Positions 35,847 through 45,719 are shown, counted from the first letter of the stretch. The stretch is DNA of 64,000 nt from Dolosigranulum pigrum ATCC 51524 (GCF_000245815.1 NZ_JH601103.1:411796-475795); one strand, 5' to 3'. Numbers and translations: made by a program. The notes: generated by a model not told the origin, from the letters alone.

Positions 35847-37421
35847 TTAGCTTCGAGACAGAGTCATCACATCAGTATAGCCCTCTGTCAACTCAGCTGC
35901 TATGTGGTGTTCAATATCAATCATTAATTTATCTAAGTCCATTAACGTCTTCACGATTGCTCTGCCGGTCTCTTTATCTAACGATGACAAGGCTTCATCA
36001 ACTAATAATCCCTTGCGCTTGAATAAAATAGCACGAGCGATTTCTAATCGTTTCAATTGACCGCCAGATAAATTCTGACCATCTTCACCGATAACATAAT
36101 CGAGTCCTGTTTTTTTAATCAATTCACCAATCTGCGCCATTTCACAAGCTTTCATAATTTCTTCGGTTGAAAAATCATGTCCTAGTGTTATGTTCTTCTC
36201 AATCGTATCATCAAACACCAGTGCTTGCTGAGAAATGTACCCAAAACATTGCAGAATATCCTCAATATCTAACTCCCGTGTATCAATCCCATTAATATAA
36301 ATTGTCCCTGAATCTGGGAGTAATTGTTTTGTTAGTAATTTAAAAATCGTCGTTTTTCCCGACCCCGATTCTCCTTGCAACAACACCTTATCTACGCCAT
36401 TTAATGTCAGATTGAAGTTGTCGAGCACCTTCGTCTCCCCAAAGCTAAATGAAACATCTTTAAACACAACACTTTGAATATGGCCATTTAATTTTTTCGA
36501 GCTAGTCGAACGCGGCACAAAGGATAACTCTTTATCAATTTTATCTTTTATTGGTTTTGCGGATTGTAATTCATTTTTTAATCTAACGGTTGTTAACAAG
36601 CTATTGATAATCATACTACTCGAATATTGCACAGCCACAAATGTAGCTATAGGTAAATCTCCGGAGATTGTTAAGTACATCCCAATCCCAATCGGAATCA
36701 TCATCATGGTATACCCCACCATCATAGTGAACATTTGTGCTAAACTAATGGTATTTTGCATCGTTGCATTAGCAGATTCTTTTTTTAAAATATCCTCTGA
36801 AACAGATTTAATTTCTTTATTGGTTGCATGGTAGACCATTAACGTCCAAAAATTCTTAAACAAATCAATTAACGAGTGATTAGCCTTAGCAGTTGCTTGA
36901 GTCCAATGCTCCGTAGACTGTTGAATTTTTTTGTTCATGAATCCTGAAACAAAATGTGGTACCGCTGCAAAAAGACTAAATATTACGGTTAATAAAAAAT
37001 TACTGTAAAGTGAAAATGCCAGTACCCCTAACAAGACAATTACTTGTGATATAATTTCAAATTTCTTTCGTAAATAGTTATCCTCAAATAACTTTAAATC
37101 ATTTTGAAAAAAAGACATTTTATCAGATGAACCTGTATGTTCAAATAATTTAAATTTTTGTTCCTCATTATCTAATATTTTCTTTTGAATAGATGCTTTT
37201 TCCTCTTTAACATAGTGATTAATCGTACGATCTTTTATATGTCTGATTCCAGAAAATAAAATATACCCCAGAATAACAACCACTGTATACACGACAACCA
37301 AATTCAGTTTCTGCTGTTCAATAATATCAAATACCATAGCATAGGTTGCCGCATTAAAAACTGTTTCTAGCCCACTAATGACAAGAAGGACCCCTATCAA
37401 AACTTTTGCTTTTTTATCCAT
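35847..37421 (-). CDS. ABC exporter (fused membrane and ATPase domains)
   Basis: 524 residues, slightly short for an exporter half-transporter. Membrane domain to ~300, then ATPase: Walker A GESGSGKTTIFK, signature LSGGQLKRLEIARAI, Walker B GLLVDEALSSLD and a switch-like His in DIEHHIAAEL. There is no N-terminal C39 peptidase, so it cannot process the double-glycine peptides on its own. Stand-alone gene, likely a homodimer. Peptide export is possible but unproven. Confidence 0.82.
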   Translation of the reverse strand: MDKKAKVLIGVLLVISGLETVFNAATYAMVFDIIEQQKLNLVVVYTVVVILGYILFSGIRHIKDRTINHYVKEEKASIQKKILDNEEQKFKLFEHTGSSDKMSFFQNDLKLFEDNYLRKKFEIISQVIVLLGVLAFSLYSNFLLTVIFSLFAAVPHFVSGFMNKKIQQSTEHWTQATAKANHSLIDLFKNFWTLMVYHATNKEIKSVSEDILKKESANATMQNTISLAQMFTMMVGYTMMMIPIGIGMYLTISGDLPIATFVAVQYSSSMIINSLLTTVRLKNELQSAKPIKDKIDKELSFVPRSTSSKKLNGHIQSVVFKDVSFSFGETKVLDNFNLTLNGVDKVLLQGESGSGKTTIFKLLTKQLLPDSGTIYINGIDTRELDIEDILQCFGYISQQALVFDDTIEKNITLGHDFSTEEIMKACEMAQIGELIKKTGLDYVIGEDGQNLSGGQLKRLEIARAILFKRKGLLVDEALSSLDKETGRAIVKTLMDLDKLMIDIEHHIAAELTEGYTDVMTLSRS

Positions 37422-37671
37422 GTTCTATTCTCCTTATTTTATAAATTTCTACCTTCCGTTGCAGACGCCTTCCCTGTTATCATCCCATAAAAAGAGGCAC
37501 CACCAAATAATAAATGTTGATATCTTAATTGTACACTATTTTTCATTTTTTTCTAATATTTTTATTAAATTTTTGTCGTTCTTGAGTTGGAAAAGTCTGG
37601 CATTTTAATTTAACCGGTTACATTTTATTGTTTATTAATTTTACCTCCTATTATTCTTTAACAATTTAAAG

Positions 37672-37700
37672 AACGAATTCTCGTTATGAGAGAATTCGTT
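37672..37700. terminator. Hairpin in the 37422-37795 gap
   Basis: ACGAATTCTC pairs with GAGAATTCGT. The rest of this gap is AT-rich with no gene that I can support. Confidence 0.5.
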
Positions 37701-37795
37701 CGTTTTGACCACTTCTGATCACTTGTCCTATGTAGCTGGGAGTTGATGGGTACACAACTCCCATTTTTAGCACCTATTTACTTCATTCTGCCCGA

Positions 37796-39268
37796 CTAAC
37801 CAATCACTTCAAGGGCTTGTTCAATATGACTAATCGCTTTATTTTTGCCTAATAATTCAATCGCTAGTGGTAATTCTGGTCCGTGCTGCTGACCGGTTGT
37901 GGCCACTCGAATCGGCATGTACAGGTTTTTCCCTTTCACACCGGTTTCTTTTTGCACAGCTTTAATCGCTGGGAAGATATTATCCTTCTCGAATACATCC
38001 ACATCAGCTAAGTGCTTCTTGAAGGCTTCCAGGACAGTTGGGACCGTCTCTCCAGACAATACCTCTCTCGCCCCTTCGTCGAACGCTATTCCTTCCCCGA
38101 AGAATAAATCAGCTAAACTAACAATCTCTTGCCCATAGCTCATCTGTTCTTTATACAGATTCGCCAGCTTCGTTACCCACTCCCGATCTGCTTCAGATGG
38201 ATCAGCTGGGAACACACCCGCTTCCACTAAATGAGGTTGGATCAACGCTACCACATCTTCATCTGGCAGTTCCTTAATATATTGGTTCGTAATCCACTCT
38301 AACTTCTTCTGATCAAAGGCAGCCGGTGATGTATTCAACCGCTTATAATCGAACATATCGATAAATTCCTGCTTCGTGAAGATCTCTTCCTCACCTTTAG
38401 GAGACCAACCGAGTAAGGTAATAAAGTTGAACAACGCTTCAGGTAAGTAACCTAGATTATTGTACTGCTCAATAAACTGTAAAATCGACTCATCACGCTT
38501 CGATAACTTCTTACCCGTCTCTGCATTAATAATTAATGTCATATGACCAAATCGTGGTGGCTCCCAGTCAAATGCGTCATAAATCATTAACTGCTTCGGC
38601 GTATTCGAGATATGATCATCCCCACGTAAAACGTGTGAAATCTTCATATGATGATCATCTACCGCACACGCAAAGTTATATGTCGGCGTGCCATCTACTT
38701 TCTGAATGACCCAATCCCCACCAATATCTTTTGATTCGAAGGAGATATCTCCTTTAACCATATCATCGAACGTATAAGTTGTTTGCTCAGGAACACGTAC
38801 TCGAATAACTGGCTGACGTCCTTCAGCTTCGAACTGCGCTTGCTCTTCTTCACTTAAGTGCGCATGACGCCCATCATAATGTGGCATAACACCATTCGCC
38901 CGTTGCTCCTCACGCATCTCTTCCAACTCTTCGGAACTCACATAACACTTGTATGCTAAATCACGCGCAAGCAACTCATCCACATACTTCTGATACAATT
39001 CATTACGCTCTGACTGACGGTAGGGTCCGAAGTCGCCACCTTGCACAGGCCCTTCATCCCAATCAATTCCCAGCCACTGAAGATACTTCAACTGGCTCTC
39101 TTCCCCTTCATCCACATGACGCTTCTTATCCGTATCTTCAATCCGAATAATGAACGTCCCATCATTATGTCGCGCGAACAAATAATTAAACAACGCCGTC
39201 CGCGCATTCCCAATGTGTAAATTCCCCGTTGGACTTGGCGCATAACGTACACGAATAGCTTCACTCAT
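37796..39268 (-). CDS. gltX: Glutamyl-tRNA synthetase
   Basis: 490 residues from ATG 39268. An extension of three codons (TTG start) is less likely given the AAGGAG spacing. Class I signature HIGN in PSPTGNLHIGNARTALFNYLF and KLSKRDES (KMSKS equivalent). It charges tRNA-Glu, and probably also tRNA-Gln in organisms using GatCAB. In many Lactobacillales gltX follows yacL directly. Here 16 kb of bacteriocin-type DNA separates them. Confidence 0.96.
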   Translation of the reverse strand: MSEAIRVRYAPSPTGNLHIGNARTALFNYLFARHNDGTFIIRIEDTDKKRHVDEGEESQLKYLQWLGIDWDEGPVQGGDFGPYRQSERNELYQKYVDELLARDLAYKCYVSSEELEEMREEQRANGVMPHYDGRHAHLSEEEQAQFEAEGRQPVIRVRVPEQTTYTFDDMVKGDISFESKDIGGDWVIQKVDGTPTYNFACAVDDHHMKISHVLRGDDHISNTPKQLMIYDAFDWEPPRFGHMTLIINAETGKKLSKRDESILQFIEQYNNLGYLPEALFNFITLLGWSPKGEEEIFTKQEFIDMFDYKRLNTSPAAFDQKKLEWITNQYIKELPDEDVVALIQPHLVEAGVFPADPSEADREWVTKLANLYKEQMSYGQEIVSLADLFFGEGIAFDEGAREVLSGETVPTVLEAFKKHLADVDVFEKDNIFPAIKAVQKETGVKGKNLYMPIRVATTGQQHGPELPLAIELLGKNKAISHIEQALEVIG

Positions 39269-39344
39269 CAATATCAAACTCCTTATTATAACCTTACAAT
39301 TTCAATTCTTATATCCACCCCACATCATACCACAAACACCGTCC

Positions 39345-39365
39345 ATAAGCGAACAATTCAAATAA
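39345..39365. repeat. Short sequence repeated at 50888
   Basis: CCATAAGCGAACAATTCA upstream of gltX recurs at about 50888-50905, each followed by a similar GCCTACTC terminator. The pair may mark duplicated boundary modules of the island. Confidence 0.55.
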
Positions 39366-39403
39366 CCGCCACGGTGATGTAACTAGAAGACCACCGCCCA
39401 GCA

Positions 39404-39445
39404 AAAAAGCCTACTCGTAAGCTTAAGTAGACTCTGTTTAAAAAA
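39404..39445. terminator. Terminator-like hairpin at the left edge of the island
   Basis: GCCTACT pairs with AGTAGAC/TC around TCGTAAGCTTA, with flanking A and T runs. A related hairpin is at 51064-51104, and half of it survives at 45704-45718. Confidence 0.65.
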
Positions 39446-39610
39446 TCAATTTTTTCGCTTCTGAACTAATATTAAAAACTCTTCTTAGAAAACATATTCA
39501 ATACTAAACACATTATTAATTGATCCATTTTTAAGATGTGTTTGCCGAGCATGCTCTAGTTTTTGGACATCATTGAACTCCTGAATAGAAAAAATCCACT
39601 GTATTTCCCT

Positions 39611-39675
39611 GTTCAAGGACTCAAATCCACCGATTCACGAAACATACCAGCTGTTTGTTAAATACCTGGTATAGT
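39611..39675 (+). promoter_or_regulatory. LytTR-type operator and promoter without a downstream gene
   Basis: GTTCAAGGA (39611-39619), 13 bases, ATTCACGAA (39633-39641), 28 bases, TATAGT (39670-39675). It points right, but the only gene there (39747-41423) is on the opposite strand. A perfect GAAGAA-ATGC-TTCTTC hairpin follows at 39686. It could drive an antisense or small RNA, or be a relic. Confidence 0.7.
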
Positions 39676-39746
39676 GGATATAGTAACGAAGAAATGCTTC
39701 TTCATGATACATATATTATTTGTGTAGCACTTTACGGATAAATCAC

Positions 39747-41423
39747 TTAATTTCTATAATAAAATCCAAATTTATAAACCCATAAAATAAATATACTCTG
39801 AACAGTAAACAATGCTATATTTCCATAAACCACATTACTTGCTATAAACATAATCAATATTATTCCTAATGAAATAATGATCATACCAGCTAACTGCCCA
39901 AAACAACCTATACCCATCAACGAAGATCTTATTTTTTTAGAGAATGGACTATTTTTTAGAAAGACATCCATTAAAAAATACAAGACCATACCATTGTACA
40001 AGAATCCATTCATTAAAATAATAATAGGCATCGTACCTAAAGCTAGTATATATAACATTGAGGCTATTGTATACATGGGGAGTAATAGTTTAGTCAGTAT
40101 AACTTTATAAGCTGCTCTGTACTGAACAGAATTCTGATTATTAGGCACAAATTCTTTCAGCCAAAATGCTTTATAGCTTGTTGAGAATTGAATCAAATGA
40201 ATAACGGCGGGTAAAGCAAATGTAGTCGTATAAAGTATGAAAAATAAGCTACTGGGGGTATTTTCTAGTATAAATGATCTTCGTTCACTAGAAATATATA
40301 CTGGGACTAATACGGCAATCGGAACAATCAATCCCTGAACTAAATTTGGGTATATTTTTGTTTTTAAAACTGTATCACGACTGAGTAATTTCCAATATAG
40401 ATTAAAATATGGACGTTCTATGCTACTCGCTCTACTTAATATTCTACCTAATTTCATTAATAATGACTGGTGAACAGTCGTATTTTGTCGACTATTTTTT
40501 AATAACAAATTTTGTTGAATAACATAGGCTTTTTTGCTATAGAGTACAAAACTCACTATTAAACTAATTATTAGTAACAATGTAAATAGTGTGCTCTCCA
40601 CTGTGAAGCCATTAATTATTCCTTGAAATGGCGCAGCAAACCACATCGGAAATATTAAAAATTGCCACCAAACTAAATTTATCTCGAATGAATTCCCTAT
40701 GTCGGTAAGATACTCAATTGACTCTCTAAGAATTGTTCCTGATAAAATGGCAACTCCAGCTACTATTACTTGACTAGATAGTAATACTTTTTGTAAATAT
40801 TGCTCGCCTACTGTATTTATTATTATTAAAAACACTAAATTTATTATTAATAATACACAAATACCTGCAATAATAATGCCAAGAGCAAACAAAAGTGCTA
40901 TTAAGGAGGAATACATATATCCTACACGAACGATACTAGGTGCCCCTAGGGAAATACTTAGTAATAGTACATATAGCCCTATGTGCGTAAATTTCGCTAC
41001 AATGGCAGTTTGGTTTGTTACTGGTTGTGCATTAATTAAAGTTTGCTCAGGTTGTTTTAACAATACATCGGAAAAATATGTAATTAAAATAAAAAACATA
41101 AGCCCCATAAACATTGTAAAAAATATACTAAACTGCTGAAATACTGTATCAAAGTGAAATAAATCATATAGTAATATGATTCCTAATGTAGCAAAAATCA
41201 AAATTAACCAAATTAGCTGGTTGTTATTTTTGTCTCGCATACCAGGCATCTTGTCTTTTCGCTCATCTAATATCATATTCAAATGTACGATTGCAAAGAC
41301 TTGATCAGGATTAACGCCCATCATTCTGTAAACAGGAAATAGCCATTTTACCAACACCATATAGGCGGGATAACGTCTATCCGCATGATTTAAAAACTTC
41401 CCTTTACCCATTAACTGCCCCAC
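39747..41423 (-). CDS. Large ABC-2-type membrane permease
   Basis: 558 residues with about 12 hydrophobic segments and no ATPase motif. Its start overlaps the ATPase gene by 20 bases, so both form one two-gene transporter. No family closer than bacteriocin/antibiotic-type ABC permeases can be named. The LytTR operator at 42355-42419 lies upstream of the operon, so it belongs to the regulon, and export or self-immunity is likely. Confidence 0.75.
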   Translation of the reverse strand: MGQLMGKGKFLNHADRRYPAYMVLVKWLFPVYRMMGVNPDQVFAIVHLNMILDERKDKMPGMRDKNNNQLIWLILIFATLGIILLYDLFHFDTVFQQFSIFFTMFMGLMFFILITYFSDVLLKQPEQTLINAQPVTNQTAIVAKFTHIGLYVLLLSISLGAPSIVRVGYMYSSLIALLFALGIIIAGICVLLIINLVFLIIINTVGEQYLQKVLLSSQVIVAGVAILSGTILRESIEYLTDIGNSFEINLVWWQFLIFPMWFAAPFQGIINGFTVESTLFTLLLIISLIVSFVLYSKKAYVIQQNLLLKNSRQNTTVHQSLLMKLGRILSRASSIERPYFNLYWKLLSRDTVLKTKIYPNLVQGLIVPIAVLVPVYISSERRSFILENTPSSLFFILYTTTFALPAVIHLIQFSTSYKAFWLKEFVPNNQNSVQYRAAYKVILTKLLLPMYTIASMLYILALGTMPIIILMNGFLYNGMVLYFLMDVFLKNSPFSKKIRSSLMGIGCFGQLAGMIIISLGIILIMFIASNVVYGNIALFTVQSIFILWVYKFGFYYRN

Positions 41424-42210
41424 CTTCTTCGTACAAGATCTCTATAAATTTCTGTGCTAGTTCCTCACGTTTATCAAATCCAGTTACGTGATTAAATAGT
41501 TTTTCCAAATTATAGTCTGAGCTATCTTTAAGATCTTCAAATGCAGCATCTATTTTTATATGGCCATTATCTAATAAAATAATTCGGTCACTTAACTTTT
41601 CAACTGTGTCCATAATATGAGAAGAATAAAAAATAGATTTTCCTTTATCTCTCAACCCGTTTAATACAGCTTTAATAACTTGAATGCTACTTGCATCTAA
41701 ACCATTAAGCGGTTCATCCCAAAATAAGATATCAGGATTATGTAATAAACTAGCGACAATACTGACTTTTTGTCGCATTCCTTTAGAATATGATGCGATT
41801 CGACTTTGAAATTGTTCGTCATCAATATTCAGTAATAATAATAATTTGCTACTGCGATCTACTGCTGTCCGTACGTTAAGCCCATGTAAATCTGCCAAAA
41901 ATTCAAAATATTCTTTTGCAGATAATTCATCAAATAAAGCAATATTCTCTGGGAGATAGCCAATGCGCTTTTTATAGAGCACATCATCTGTATTTATTTC
42001 TTCACCAAATACACGCACTGATCCTTCATCAGCCGATAGTAAGCCCAAAATAATTTTTATAGTAGTACTTTTTCCGGCTCCATTTGATCCAACATAACCA
42101 ATAACTTCACCGGGATAGACAGCTAACGTAATGTCATCTAATACGACAACTCCATCAAATGATTTACGTATATTTTTCAACTCTAGAATAGGGTGTTGTT
42201 TATTCATCAA
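41404..42210 (-). CDS. ABC transporter ATP-binding protein
   Basis: 268 residues. Walker A GSNGAGKST, a signature-like YSKGMRQKVSIVASL, Walker B ILFWDEPLNGLD, switch His in YSSHIMDTVEKL. First gene of the operon with the 558-residue permease. Transcribed leftward from the operator-bearing promoter at 42355. Confidence 0.88.
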   Translation of the reverse strand: MMNKQHPILELKNIRKSFDGVVVLDDITLAVYPGEVIGYVGSNGAGKSTTIKIILGLLSADEGSVRVFGEEINTDDVLYKKRIGYLPENIALFDELSAKEYFEFLADLHGLNVRTAVDRSSKLLLLLNIDDEQFQSRIASYSKGMRQKVSIVASLLHNPDILFWDEPLNGLDASSIQVIKAVLNGLRDKGKSIFYSSHIMDTVEKLSDRIILLDNGHIKIDAAFEDLKDSSDYNLEKLFNHVTGFDKREELAQKFIEILYEEGGAVNG

Positions 42211-42354
42211 TTATTCCCTTCTTAATTTAATACTTGACCAACTTCGTTTATAATTTAAATACTTACCCAGTATAGCATATACATTTTTTTATCAAAAAAG
42301 TATTTTACATTATTTGGTGTTATATTACTTATCTGACGTATCTTCCACATTACT

Positions 42355-42419
42355 AGTATAACAATAAAAAATTATAATCCTTCCATTTTTCGTGAATTGG
42401 TGGATTTGAGTCCCTAAAC
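42355..42419 (-). promoter_or_regulatory. LytTR-type operator and promoter of the ABC operon 39747-42210
   Basis: Minus strand: GTTTAGGGA (42411-42419), 13 bases, ATTCACGAA (42389-42397), 28 bases, TATACT (42355-42360). Same geometry as the other operators of the island. Confidence 0.8.
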
Positions 42420-42443
42420 AGTAAAATTAAATGTTGGTCCCCT

Positions 42444-42509
42444 GTTCAGAGAATGATGTTAGCCAATTCGCGGAGTTTTGGTGAATGAATAGATTGACTA
42501 TGATATGAT
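42444..42509 (+). promoter_or_regulatory. LytTR-type operator and promoter of cassette A
   Basis: GTTCAGAGA (42444-42452), 13 bases, ATTCGCGGA (42466-42474), 29 bases, TATGAT (42504-42509). It drives the pheromone-kinase-regulator cassette and lies back-to-back with the operator of the divergent ABC operon. The counterpart at 47686-47751 is nearly identical. Confidence 0.8.
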
Positions 42510-42539
42510 TTTATTGAATAATAGAGGGGAAGAGCTCTG

Positions 42540-42653
42540 ATGAAAAAATTAACAACCAAACAGTTGAAAAATATTTTAGGTGGACAGTATCATAGGAATA
42601 GTGACTCGTGGGTTAGACTAAGATGCTTGTTCAACCTAAGGAAAAATTGTTAA
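42540..42653 (+). CDS. Double-glycine pheromone precursor, cassette A
   Basis: 37 residues with AGAGGGG upstream. Leader MKKLTTKQLKNILGG ends in the Gly-Gly processing site. The mature part is 22 residues, basic, with cysteines at positions 14 and 22 and a terminal Cys (CLFNLRKNC at the end). The leader differs from that of cassette B at one residue, but the mature part is almost entirely different except for the cysteine pattern. The two cysteines could form a nine-residue disulfide ring. It should be cut and exported by a C39-type ABC transporter, which is not in this window. Confidence 0.88.
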   Translation: MKKLTTKQLKNILGGQYHRNSDSWVRLRCLFNLRKNC

Positions 42654-42672
42654 AAATAGCGAAAGGGTGATT

Positions 42673-43992
42673 GTGATTTTAATTAATCCAGTGGTAGCTG
42701 TTATATTAGAAATAGGCTTGCATTATATTTTTATGACAATAGCTTTCATTTATCTGTTTAATATTGAGAAAAAATCTATTATAAGATTATTTCTTTTGGG
42801 CACTCTATTTTGGCTTTTATCACTCTTTTTAAGTGATTATTTACGTATAGGTAACCTCTCAATGGTTCTATATGGAATAGCCATTTATCGTTATTTCTTA
42901 AATGATCGTGCGAATCGTAAGAGAGAGCTTATTCATATACTATTGTTTGTACTTATAAAAGGAAGTATTGAATTTTTAACTGCTCTACCAATTAATTTAT
43001 TTGCGTTAGGCCATCTGCATAGTCATGTCGTCGTATTTCTATTAGCATCGATAGTTGATGTTGGTCTCTCAGTAACTGTATACAAGCAAGTAATTAAATA
43101 TTTTAAAAATATTACCTTATCACCCTATGAAACAGACATCCTTAGACACGTACTATTAGGATACAATTTAGCACTAGTTTTTTACTTTGGGTATATGAAG
43201 TATCAAGCGTTATATTTTGATCTGTTAGTATTCACAAGTGTTATTCTAGTAGGGAATGGGATTGTCGTAGGCTTGGTCTTGTTCTATGTATCGCGTTATT
43301 CCGAAACAAAAACACGAGAAGAAGCAATTAGTCAGCGGTTAGATTATATGGTGAAATATACGAATATTATTGAAGAGAATCAACTAGAGCTTAAGCGGTT
43401 CAAGCATGATTATCAGAATCTGTTACTGAGCTTATCTATCTTAGCAGAATCAGGGGACTTAGATAAAATCAAACAAAAAACAGCTTCCTTGAGACAATAC
43501 TCTGCCCAACAATTATTGAAGGAATATACGCAATATAGTGATCTAGCGCGCGTACACCACACCCTCTTGAAGAGTATCTTGATTGCGAAGTTAACGGAAC
43601 TTCATCATATGAATATTGTGTTCCGATTTGTCTGCCTTGAACCGGTCAAATCGTTGAATATCGCTGACTTCGACTTAATCCGGATGGTAGGCATTCTGAT
43701 CGATAATGCGCGCGAGCATGTGAAGGACATGGAGGACGGTATGATCGCTGTATCTGTCCATAAGACGACTCATGGAACCCATATAAAAATCGAAAACACA
43801 TATGCCAATCAAGTGACCTCAATTACGACACTCATGACGCCCGGATATTCATCTAAAGATGACCACTCAGGACTAGGACTATCGAATGTTGAAAAAATAA
43901 AAAACAAATATGATCATGTATTCCTTAATTATCACATTGATGACAAATTCGAAGTCACTCTGATTATAATGAATGAGGAAGGAGAGTACTAG
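42673..43992 (+). CDS. AgrC/ComD-type sensor histidine kinase, cassette A
   Basis: 439 residues from GTG 42673 (GAAAGGG has correct spacing to it; an upstream GTG at 42667 is too close). Residues 1-165 form the membrane sensor and differ strongly from cassette B, while the rest is nearly identical to it. Phospho-acceptor His in FKHDYQN, N-box DNAREH, G-box GLGLSN. It starts 20 bases after the pheromone gene and its stop codon is followed directly by the ATG of the regulator. It should sense the cassette A peptide. Confidence 0.93.
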   Translation: MILINPVVAVILEIGLHYIFMTIAFIYLFNIEKKSIIRLFLLGTLFWLLSLFLSDYLRIGNLSMVLYGIAIYRYFLNDRANRKRELIHILLFVLIKGSIEFLTALPINLFALGHLHSHVVVFLLASIVDVGLSVTVYKQVIKYFKNITLSPYETDILRHVLLGYNLALVFYFGYMKYQALYFDLLVFTSVILVGNGIVVGLVLFYVSRYSETKTREEAISQRLDYMVKYTNIIEENQLELKRFKHDYQNLLLSLSILAESGDLDKIKQKTASLRQYSAQQLLKEYTQYSDLARVHHTLLKSILIAKLTELHHMNIVFRFVCLEPVKSLNIADFDLIRMVGILIDNAREHVKDMEDGMIAVSVHKTTHGTHIKIENTYANQVTSITTLMTPGYSSKDDHSGLGLSNVEKIKNKYDHVFLNYHIDDKFEVTLIIMNEEGEY

Positions 43993-44141
43993 ATGCATTC
44001 TATTATTATTTGTGAAGATAACCAAGAGCAACTAGCCTATCTATCGATGCTCGTTCAGAATTATATCCAGTTTCATGAGAATCAATTCAGGCTAGTCTAT
44101 GAAGGAACCGATCCACAAACTACCTTAAATTATATCCAACA
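43165..44141 (+). repeat. Inverted repeat arm A (kinase catalytic half and regulator start)
   Basis: About 977 bases nearly identical, in inverse orientation, to 46042-47018. The similarity starts at the kinase codons for LALVFYFGYMK and ends in the regulator at LNYIQ. A second pair of inverted arms covers the promoter and leader (42370-42585 and 47610-47840). Confidence 0.92.
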
Positions 44142-44730
44142 AGAAGCAATCAAAAAAGGACTCTACTTGATTGATATTAATTTAGGAGCTGACATGACTG
44201 GGGTAGATCTGGCAGAAGCTATTCGTGATAGTGATATTCAGTCCAAAATTATCTTCATTACTAGTGAGGAAGACCAAGCAACTAATATACTGAACCGTCA
44301 TATTGAACCATTAGCCTATATTACGAAGAATGAAAGATTAGAGACTATGCAATCTAATCTACATCGTGCCCTAGATGATGCATACAGTCGCTTCAGTGAA
44401 ACAACGGTTCAAACCAAAGATGTATTTTCATTTAATTTTGATACATTAACCTATCAATTCGATTTGGATGAAGTGATCAGTATTGAAGTTTCTGGCGATC
44501 ACCGACTGACGCTAAAAACGATCACAGGACAGTATGATTTTTTTAACACATTGGCGCAGATCGAACAAGATTATCCCACACTGCTTCGTATTGGACGGTC
44601 TGATATAATCAACCCCGTGAACATCAAGCACATCGATTATAAGCGGCGAAATGTGACAATGGTAAATGATGAACAGTTCACAATCGCTGCCAGCCGGATA
44701 ATACAATTGCGACAACTGTATAAATCATAA
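43993..44730 (+). CDS. LytTR-family response regulator, cassette A (intact)
   Basis: 245 residues. Receiver domain with the acidic pair ICEDN, phospho-acceptor Asp in YLIDINLG, Thr/Ser in IIFITSEED, Lys in YITKNER. C-terminal LytTR domain (about 140-243). It starts right at the kinase stop codon. It is the only full regulator among the two sibling cassettes, so it is the best candidate to bind the operators at 39.6-51.6 kb. Confidence 0.93.
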   Translation: MHSIIICEDNQEQLAYLSMLVQNYIQFHENQFRLVYEGTDPQTTLNYIQQEAIKKGLYLIDINLGADMTGVDLAEAIRDSDIQSKIIFITSEEDQATNILNRHIEPLAYITKNERLETMQSNLHRALDDAYSRFSETTVQTKDVFSFNFDTLTYQFDLDEVISIEVSGDHRLTLKTITGQYDFFNTLAQIEQDYPTLLRIGRSDIINPVNIKHIDYKRRNVTMVNDEQFTIAASRIIQLRQLYKS

Positions 44731-44731
44731 T

Positions 44732-44783
44732 AAAAAAGATATGATGCATGGACAACCAATAGATAGCATCATATCTTTTTTTG
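44732..44783. terminator. Terminator after regulator A
   Basis: AAAAAAGATATGATGC pairs with GCATCATATCTTTTTT. Confidence 0.9.
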
Positions 44784-44837
44784 AGTTTATGGGAAAGTTG
44801 ATTGCCATAATGTGTGGTATGTTCTTGCTTAAATTTT

Positions 44838-45548
44838 CTAATGGTATAACATATACCAACGATAAATAAGTGTGGTTGTATTAAATAAGATATGAGCGAT
44901 TATGACTGGGTAGATTGACTTTGTTTTTATCATAAGTAGGGAGTAGCCAAGGCCTGAGATAAGGTGTTGTGAGATAATGCCATTATGATGGCTGAACGAG
45001 AATATCAATGCAGATAAAATAACGGCAAGCCATGTGGGAGTATTCGCTTCAACTAGTTGCCCAAGAATACCCAATCGATAAATGAATTCCTCTAAAATAG
45101 GCCCAAGGAAGATAAAAAATAGGATTGATAAGCTGCCCAGATACACATTTTGTTCAAATGCAAATTCATCAAGCAGTGTTTTAGATATTTCGACACTGTT
45201 ACTTCCAAAGATATAACCTTTTGCTAGTATGAATAAAAGAACAAGTATGAAAATTAGGACATAGCCACCTATACCATAAACCCAATTCTTTTTTTGAAAG
45301 AGTGTATTATTCATATAGATCGGAGTGACCGACTTATTCCACCACTTTAGCAACCAAATTAAAAGTATGAATACAACTATTGTATAGATATAACGACTTA
45401 TGTACGCCGTATTATCTCCAACAAAAGCTGGGAAAATATCTCGGGGGATTTGTCCAACCGAAATAATGAGAGTAGCAATCACAGAAAATATAATACCTAA
45501 AAATATAATTTTAACTGGACTACCTATTTTTTTGATAAAACTAGTCAT
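44838..45548 (-). CDS. CAAX-type (CPBP/Abi) membrane protease
   Basis: 236 residues with seven to eight membrane spans. Motif 1 EEFIYRLGILGQL (EExxxR), motif 2 FSFSHHNG and motif 3 HILFNTTTL supply the Glu and His residues of the CPBP glutamic-type intramembrane proteases. Family members near bacteriocin genes often give self-immunity, and others process peptides. AAGGAGATACACAT precedes the ATG. It has its own regulon promoter at 45587-45651 and sits in the loop between the two inverted cassettes. Confidence 0.88.
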   Translation of the reverse strand: MTSFIKKIGSPVKIIFLGIIFSVIATLIISVGQIPRDIFPAFVGDNTAYISRYIYTIVVFILLIWLLKWWNKSVTPIYMNNTLFQKKNWVYGIGGYVLIFILVLLFILAKGYIFGSNSVEISKTLLDEFAFEQNVYLGSLSILFFIFLGPILEEFIYRLGILGQLVEANTPTWLAVILSALIFSFSHHNGIISQHLISGLGYSLLMIKTKSIYPVIIAHILFNTTTLIYRWYMLYH

Positions 45549-45586
45549 ATGTGTATCTCCTTAATAAGATTGTTATGAATATATTC

Positions 45587-45651
45587 ACTATACCAGATAT
45601 TTAACAAATTATTGGAATATTTCGTGAATCGGTGGATTTGAGTCCGTGAAC
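45587..45651 (-). promoter_or_regulatory. LytTR-type operator and promoter of the CAAX protease gene
   Basis: Minus strand: GTTCACGGA (45643-45651), 13 bases, ATTCACGAA (45621-45629), 28 bases, TATAGT (45587-45592). This is the cleanest repeat pair in the set: seven of nine bases match. Confidence 0.87.
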
Positions 45652-45719
45652 TGGGAAATACAGTGAATTTTTTCTATTCAGGAGTTCAATGATGTCCAAA
45701 AATAAGTAGGCTCATTTAA

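Noticed and set aside
35847..37421. Candidate C39-peptidase exporter for the GG peptides
   Set aside because: The protein starts directly with membrane spans. There is no ~150-residue peptidase domain with catalytic Cys/His. The same holds for the exporters at 25570 and 27281.
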